In this document: piece by piece, positions 6,052-10,451 of the stretch
Numbering within the stretch: position 1 is the stretch's first letter
Layout of the letters: each line of letters begins with the position of its first letter
Origin: an uncultured Lachnospiraceae bacterium
GTDB lineage: Bacteria; Bacillota; Clostridia; Lachnospirales; Lachnospiraceae
Direction: 5' to 3'
DNA: 10,451 nucleotides
Assembly (NCBI GenBank): GCA_947594335.1
Contig: CANQEC010000070.1
Coordinates: 1 to 10,451 of the forward strand
Position numbers and translations under genes: made by a program
The notes under the pieces: model-generated
Seen by the model: the letters and a program-made list of their open reading frames with translations, nothing else
Told to the model about the DNA's origin: nothing
Databases searched by the model: none

Positions 6052-7044
6052 ATGAAAATCTTATTTTACGATACAAAAAGCTATGACCGCGAATTCTTCT
6101 GCGGACAGCTTGCGAATTTCCCCGGCATCGAGATCGACTACCTGAAAGGAGACCTGACTCCCCGTTCCGCCGTCATCGCCAAAGGTTATGACGCAGTCTG
6201 CGCATTCGTCAGCTCCGATGTGGGAGCACGGACACTTGAGCTTCTCGATTCCTACGGCGTTCACGCAGTGCTGATGCGCTGCGCCGGTTTCAACAACGTC
6301 GATTTGAAAACCGCCGCGCGCCTTGGCATACGGGTTCTGCGCGTCCCCGGCTATTCTCCCGAAGCAGTCGCCGAACATGCCATGATGCTCGCGCTCGCGG
6401 CCAACCGCCATGTCCATAAATCTTACATCAAGGTGCGTGAAAATGACTTCAGTCTGGGCGGACTGATGGGGATCAATTTTTACAAAAAGACAGCCGGCGT
6501 CATTGGAACAGGCAAAATCGGAACCGCGATGGCACAGATCTGCCGCGGTTTCGGGATGGAGGTTCTCGCATACGACATCTGTCAGAATTCCCCGCCCGGG
6601 CTTGTAAAATACGTGACGCTTGACGAACTCCTTGCAAAGAGCGATCTCATCTCGCTGCACTGTCCCCTGACGGAAGAAAACTATCACCTGATCAGCCACG
6701 ACACAATCCAAAAAATGAAGGACGGGGTTATATTTGTCAACACCTCCCGCGGAGGTCTGGTCAAAACAGAGGATCTGGTGGAAGGCATCCGCGCGAAGAA
6801 ATTCTTCGCGGTCGGCCTGGACGTGTATGAAGAAGAGACGGCCAACGTATTTGAGGACCGCTCCGATGAAATCCTTGAAAACTCAACGACGGCCAGGCTC
6901 CTCTCCTTCCCCAATGTGATCATCACGTCTCATCAGGGATTTTTTACAAAGGAAGCTCTGACCGCCATCAGCCGGGTCACGTTGGAAAACGCGCGCGCCT
7001 GTATGGAAGGAAAAGAAACGCCAAACGAAGTGAAAGCGGTTTAG
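6052..7044 (+). CDS. ldhA: D-lactate dehydrogenase, NAD-dependent, LdhA type
   Basis: This cytoplasmic enzyme reduces pyruvate to D-lactate with NADH and so regenerates NAD+ in fermentation. The 330-residue protein aligns by eye along its length with E. coli LdhA (329 residues): RCAGFNNVDL at 76-85, PEAVAEHA at 103-110, nucleotide fold GVIGTGKIG at 149-157 with Asp175 suiting NAD rather than NADP, SLHCPLTEENYHL at 201-213, and NTSRGGLV at 230-237. The catalytic set is Arg233, Glu262 and His294, matching Arg235, Glu264 and His296 of D-LDHs. The ATG follows AAAGGAG at 11 nt, a slightly long spacing. The gene is divergent from the amylosucrase gene and convergent with cobT. Other 2-hydroxyacid dehydrogenases share the fold, but the match to LdhA is close. 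Confidence 0.94.
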   Translation: MKILFYDTKSYDREFFCGQLANFPGIEIDYLKGDLTPRSAVIAKGYDAVCAFVSSDVGARTLELLDSYGVHAVLMRCAGFNNVDLKTAARLGIRVLRVPGYSPEAVAEHAMMLALAANRHVHKSYIKVRENDFSLGGLMGINFYKKTAGVIGTGKIGTAMAQICRGFGMEVLAYDICQNSPPGLVKYVTLDELLAKSDLISLHCPLTEENYHLISHDTIQKMKDGVIFVNTSRGGLVKTEDLVEGIRAKKFFAVGLDVYEEETANVFEDRSDEILENSTTARLLSFPNVIITSHQGFFTKEALTAISRVTLENARACMEGKETPNEVKAV

Positions 7045-7053
7045 GCAGGCTGT

Positions 7054-8109
7054 TTACAGCGGCTGATACGCTTCCACATGGATCTGATCAAACGTACTCA
7101 TTTTCTGATAGATCACATTTGCCATCTCGATCAGCGGGAACGCGGCCACCGCGCCGCTTCCTTCTCCAAGGCAGAGACCTCCGTCGATCACAGGCTCCAG
7201 CTCCAGCTCACGCAGAATACGGCGGGCCGCCGGTTCCTTGGACACATGGGTGGCAAGCATGTAGTCTCTGGCACACGGACAAAGACGGACAGTAAGAAGC
7301 GCCGCCACCGATGAGATAAAGCCATCGATCAGCACCGGAATATGAAAATACGCTCCGCCGAGATAAATCCCGACCATTCCGGCGATATCAAAGCCTCCCA
7401 CGCAGGAAAGGACGGTAAGGGGATCCTTCCGGGACAGATCCCAGCGCGCGATCGCTTCTGCGATCACCTGAATCTTCCGGTCAAGTCCTTCTGCGGACAG
7501 TCCGGCGCCCCGCCCCGTCATCTCTTCAGCCGGAACGCCAAGGAGCGCGGCCGCCACCGCGCTGGAGGTGGTGGTATTGCCGATTCCCATCTCTCCTGTC
7601 GCAATCAGGCAGTAGTCTTTCTCCTTCAGTTCGCCGACAATCCGGATTCCCGTCTCGACCGCGCGGACAGCCTCCTCCTTCGTCATGGCGGGCTCTTTCG
7701 CAAAATTCTTTGTCCCATACGCGATCTTCCGCTTCTCCACCCGCGGCGTATCGGACGCCATTCCGATATCTACCGGCCGGATATCCGCCCCCGTCTCACG
7801 GCACATGATCGCCGCGCATGACTTTTCGTCCAGAAAATTTTCGGCGACAATCGCCGTCACTTCCTGCCCCGTCTGCGTCACGCCTTCCTCGACAATCCCG
7901 TTATCGGCGCACAGCGGCACCAGAATCTTCCGGTCTGTTCGAACCTGTGGGGTGTGCTGCGCCGCCGCGATGCGGGCAATGGCATCCTCCATCCATCCAA
8001 GACTGTGCAGAGGCTTTGCTATGCTGTCCCACCTCTTCCGGCAGATGTATGCCGCTTCCTGATCGCCCGGTACGATCGCACCCAGTACCTTTTCCAGTAT
8101 CTGTTCCAT
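7054..8109 (-). CDS. cobT: Nicotinate-nucleotide-dimethylbenzimidazole phosphoribosyltransferase
   Basis: CobT transfers phosphoribose from nicotinate mononucleotide to a benzimidazole-type base, giving the alpha-riboside phosphate used as the lower ligand of cobamides. The 351-residue protein (Salmonella CobT 356) shows PLHSLG at 33-38, EEGVTQTGQEVTA at 74-86, GEMGIGNTTTSSA at 172-184, LIDGFISS at 260-267, a THVSKEPA segment at 287-294 and the catalytic base Glu316 in LGEGSGA. The ATG at 8109 is chosen for GGAGG 5 nt upstream and the matching length. An ATG at 8124 would add five residues. It follows pyrD by 73 nt on the same strand and may be read from the pyr operon. No cobalamin riboswitch is seen in the gap. 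Its stop lies 9 nt from that of ldhA. Confidence 0.94.
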   Translation of the reverse strand: MEQILEKVLGAIVPGDQEAAYICRKRWDSIAKPLHSLGWMEDAIARIAAAQHTPQVRTDRKILVPLCADNGIVEEGVTQTGQEVTAIVAENFLDEKSCAAIMCRETGADIRPVDIGMASDTPRVEKRKIAYGTKNFAKEPAMTKEEAVRAVETGIRIVGELKEKDYCLIATGEMGIGNTTTSSAVAAALLGVPAEEMTGRGAGLSAEGLDRKIQVIAEAIARWDLSRKDPLTVLSCVGGFDIAGMVGIYLGGAYFHIPVLIDGFISSVAALLTVRLCPCARDYMLATHVSKEPAARRILRELELEPVIDGGLCLGEGSGAVAAFPLIEMANVIYQKMSTFDQIHVEAYQPL

Positions 8110-8182
8110 TTTTTCCTCCATCATTTTCCCGCCAATATGCAGATATCCCAAAATCCGGATTCGGGCGCTTTTGCCCAACCGT

Positions 8183-9088
8183 TCATCGGACCGCTCCGAT
8201 CAGCTCCCGCACGGATTTTGTCCCCTGCTCTTTTAAGTATTTCTCAATTCCGTCAATAACCTCCAGCGTCGTTTTCGGATTGCGGAAATTCGCCGTCCCG
8301 ACTGAGACGGCCGTCGCTCCCGCAAGTATGAATTCCAGCGCATCCTCCGCACTGGCGATCCCTCCCATTCCGATGATCGGGATCTTTACCGCCTGGGCTG
8401 TCTGCCAGACCATGCGCACCGCAATCGGATGAATTGCCGGCCCGGAAACTCCGCCGGTTCTGTTCGCAAGCGCAAACGTGCGGCGCTTCACATCAATCTT
8501 CATGCCCGTCAGCGTATTGATCAGAGACACGGCGTCGGCGCCGCCCGCCTCCGCTGCCCGGGCAATTTCCGTGATATCCGTAACATTCGGACTCAGCTTC
8601 ATGATCACCGGCTGTTTTGCGTGACGCTTAATCTCCCGGGTGATCGCTTCAACGGAAGAAGGATCCTGTCCGAACGATATCCCGCCGCATCGGACATTCG
8701 GACAGGATATATTGATTTCAAGCAGATCCGCCGGCTCATCCCCGAGGCGTTCCACAACCTCACAATAATCCTCCGTCGTCCTGCCGCAGACATTAACAAT
8801 CACTTTTGTGTCAAACTGTGCGAGAAACGGAAGATCCCTTGCGCAGAATGTCTCAATTCCCGGATTCTGAAGACCGATCGCATTCATCATGCCGCTCGGC
8901 GTCTCGGCGATCCGCGGCGTCGGGTTGCCCGGCCACGGGACGTTCGCCACTCCTTTTGTCACAACGGCCCCAAGCCTGGAGAGATCGATCAGCTCGCCGT
9001 ACTCCATCCCGGACCCGAATGTACCGGAAGCCGTCATCACCGGATTTTTCAGTTCGACACCCGCTATCTGTACTTTCATATCACTCAT
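8183..9088 (-). CDS. pyrD: Dihydroorotate dehydrogenase B, catalytic subunit
   Basis: PyrD of class 1B oxidises dihydroorotate to orotate on FMN and passes electrons through PyrK to NAD+. The 301-residue protein has NPVMTASGTFG at 15-25, TKGVANVPWPGNPTPR at 44-59, MNAIGLQNPG at 68-77, ISCPNV at 127-132 with catalytic-loop Cys129, MKLSPNVTDI at 164-173, and a C-terminal IIGMGGI phosphate-binding segment followed by TAVSVGT. The start is the ATG at 9088, which overlaps the pyrK stop as ATGA and has AGGAG 8 nt upstream. Extension further upstream would run into pyrK and lacks a ribosome binding site. The companion pyrK next door supports the NAD-dependent heterotetrameric form. Confidence 0.96.
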   Translation of the reverse strand: MSDMKVQIAGVELKNPVMTASGTFGSGMEYGELIDLSRLGAVVTKGVANVPWPGNPTPRIAETPSGMMNAIGLQNPGIETFCARDLPFLAQFDTKVIVNVCGRTTEDYCEVVERLGDEPADLLEINISCPNVRCGGISFGQDPSSVEAITREIKRHAKQPVIMKLSPNVTDITEIARAAEAGGADAVSLINTLTGMKIDVKRRTFALANRTGGVSGPAIHPIAVRMVWQTAQAVKIPIIGMGGIASAEDALEFILAGATAVSVGTANFRNPKTTLEVIDGIEKYLKEQGTKSVRELIGAVR

Positions 9089-9864
9089 ATTTCGATCTCC
9101 TCCGCCCGAAAGACCGGACCGTCTTTGCATATTCTCTTATTATGTACCTGAGAATGGCCGTCGATCTCCTTTGATCTGCAGACGCAGGCCAGACAGGCCC
9201 CAATGCCGCAGGCCATCCGCTCTTCCATTGACACCCAGCACTCGATCTTATTCTCGGCCGCGTACGCCTTCAGCGCACGCAGCATCGGGGCAGGGCCGCA
9301 TGCATAAATCACATCGGCCTTAAGGCCGTTCTCGCGGATGCAGTCAAGCACATTGCCTTTTGTCCCTGCCCTTCCGCTCTCCGTCGCAAAAAAGAAAGAC
9401 CCGCGGCGTGAAAGCTCCTCTGTAAGAAACTGCTCATCTCTGTACCCGACAACCGTCAGAACATCCCCCTCAAGTCCGGCAGCAAGCTGCACCAGCGGAG
9501 GAATGCCGATTCCCCCGCCGATCAGCATCGCTTTCTTTCCCGCCGGACACCGTTCCAGCGGGAACCCGTTCCCCAAAGGGCCGAGCAGTTCCAGCACGTC
9601 TCCGGCATCACAGCGGGAAAATTCCGCTGTGCCCGCCCCCGCGACGCGGTATACAAGGCGTATCCTCCCCTGATCCCGGTCAGCCTCACAGATGCTGATC
9701 GGTCTCGGAAGCATCCGGCTTTTGTCCCGGCTGTATACAGAAACAAACTGTCCCGGCGCGGCTGATCCCGCGATCTGCTCTGCTTCAAGCCAGATGCTGT
9801 ATATCCCGTCCGCGATCTGTTCCTGAGAGATCACCCGCGCGTTTTCCATATATTTTTCCGCCAT
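9085..9864 (-). CDS. pyrK: Dihydroorotate dehydrogenase B, electron-transfer subunit
   Basis: PyrK carries FAD and a [2Fe-2S] cluster and links the FMN of PyrD to NAD+. The 259-residue protein has the ferredoxin-reductase-like FAD motif LPRPISI at 52-58, GPLGNGF at 95-101, the NAD-binding GGGIGIPP at 116-123, YACGPAPML at 187-195 and the cluster region CGIGACLACVC at 219-229 with a further Cys246. Cys219, 224, 227 and 246 are the likely ligands. The ATG at 9864 follows GGAGG at 5 nt, and that ribosome binding site lies directly after the pyrF stop, so pyrF, pyrK and pyrD are tightly coupled. A second in-frame ATG five codons in is possible but less well placed. Confidence 0.96.
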   Translation of the reverse strand: MAEKYMENARVISQEQIADGIYSIWLEAEQIAGSAAPGQFVSVYSRDKSRMLPRPISICEADRDQGRIRLVYRVAGAGTAEFSRCDAGDVLELLGPLGNGFPLERCPAGKKAMLIGGGIGIPPLVQLAAGLEGDVLTVVGYRDEQFLTEELSRRGSFFFATESGRAGTKGNVLDCIRENGLKADVIYACGPAPMLRALKAYAAENKIECWVSMEERMACGIGACLACVCRSKEIDGHSQVHNKRICKDGPVFRAEEIEI

Positions 9865-9874
9865 TTTTGCCTCC

Positions 9875-10451
9875 TTAACGATTCCGCAGCGCCTGGCTGA
9901 TATCCGCGATCATATCTTCTGCCGCAGCGCGGCTCGCCTCGGCAAACTTCTCCGCGCCGTAAGCACTGTATTTTTCCTGCATCCAGGCTGCTATGATGCC
10001 GCGGGAAGAATTCACAATGGCTCCAAGTCCGTCTTCATTAAAATAATGTACAAGATCCTCTGCTTTTCCTCCCTGCGCTCCATATCCAGGAACAAGAATA
10101 TAGCATTTCGGCATTACTTTTCGGAGAATTTTTCCAACTTCAGGATACGTGGCGCCGACGACAGCTCCCACATAACTGTAATCATCTCCCATGCAGGAGT
10201 CAGCCCACTCGGCAACCTTTTCCCCAACCAGCTCATACAGCGGCCTGCCGTCAACCAGACGGTCCTGAAATTCTCCGCTTGAAGGATTGGAGGTTTTCAC
10301 AAGAACGAAAATTCCCTTCTTTTCTTCCCTGCACACTTCAAGAAACGGCTTCACGCCGTCAGAACCAAGATATGGATTCACCGTGGCAAAATCCTCGCCA
10401 AACGGCGTCAGCAGACTGCTCCCCACCTGCACCTTTCCAAGATGCGCCGCC
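9875..10451 (-). CDS. pyrF: Orotidine 5'-phosphate decarboxylase (type 2), C-terminal part cut by the right edge
   Basis: PyrF removes CO2 from OMP to give UMP, the last step of de novo UMP synthesis. The visible 191 codons cover roughly the C-terminal two thirds of a protein of about 305 residues. They run through the window edge (frame open to 10451), so an internal GTG at 10432 is not the start. Recognised segments are VNPYLGSDGVKPF, FVLVKTSNPSSGEFQD, GAVVGATYPEVG and the phosphate-binding LVPGYGAQGG, typical of the bacterial type 2 subfamily rather than the short E. coli form. The N-terminal catalytic Asp-Lys motif is outside the window. It is first of the visible minus-strand pyr genes, 10 nt before pyrK. 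Control elements of the operon lie beyond the window. Confidence 0.95.
   Translation of the reverse strand, partial: AAHLGKVQVGSSLLTPFGEDFATVNPYLGSDGVKPFLEVCREEKKGIFVLVKTSNPSSGEFQDRLVDGRPLYELVGEKVAEWADSCMGDDYSYVGAVVGATYPEVGKILRKVMPKCYILVPGYGAQGGKAEDLVHYFNEDGLGAIVNSSRGIIAAWMQEKYSAYGAEKFAEASRAAAEDMIADISQALRNR

Noticed and set aside
8110..8182. Terminator or cobalamin riboswitch between pyrD and cobT
   Set aside because: Only a 4-bp GGGC/GCCC stem and a 10-base palindrome AATCCGGATT are present. There is no T-run, and the gap is far too short for a cobalamin riboswitch.
1..10451. CRISPR array, insertion sequence, tRNA or rRNA genes, defence system
   Set aside because: No regularly spaced repeats, transposase, terminal inverted repeats or structural RNA genes were found. 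All long frames with recognisable products are housekeeping, transport or metabolic genes.

Overview
The window reads as chromosomal DNA of an anaerobic, low-to-mid GC Firmicute, most likely Clostridia of the Lachnospiraceae type. This is inferred from several things: the PyrK/PyrD(B) dihydroorotate dehydrogenase pair, the QueH-type epoxyqueuosine reductase, a fermentative D-lactate dehydrogenase, a secreted Lys-rich protein, strong GGAGG ribosome binding sites and sigma-A promoters. No mobile element, CRISPR array, rRNA or tRNA gene was seen.

Layout, left to right. (1) The 5' third of argH (minus strand, cut by the left edge), preceded by a possible 45-codon upstream ORF and a sigma-A promoter. 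(2) A two-gene NitT/TauT-type ABC importer operon (plus strand: ATPase, permease) with an imperfect palindrome just before its ribosome binding site and no substrate-binding protein gene nearby. (3) A promoter, leader hairpin and two-gene unit (plus strand): a secreted Lys-rich protein of two similar beta-rich halves, then queH 14 nt later. (4) An amylosucrase-type GH13 gene (minus strand) with a near-consensus promoter and a structured leader of about 150 nt. It is divergent from ldhA (plus strand). (5) A minus-strand pyrimidine cluster, pyrF (cut by the right edge)-pyrK-pyrD, tightly coupled, followed by cobT, whose stop faces the ldhA stop across 9 nt.

How the genes fit together. pyrF, pyrK and pyrD belong to de novo UMP synthesis: PyrD and PyrK form the NAD-linked orotate-producing complex, and PyrF makes UMP. 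cobT makes alpha-ribazole phosphate for the lower loop of cobamides and has no obvious pathway link to UMP synthesis. The amylosucrase would turn sucrose into alpha-1,4-glucan plus fructose in the cytoplasm, while LdhA would re-oxidise NADH by reducing pyruvate. These two share a control region but not a pathway step.

No clearly new biological system stands out. The points most worth a second look are the short ORF that ends one base before argH, the palindrome before the ABC operon, the pairing of a secreted duplicated-domain protein with queH, and the amylosucrase with its long leader.
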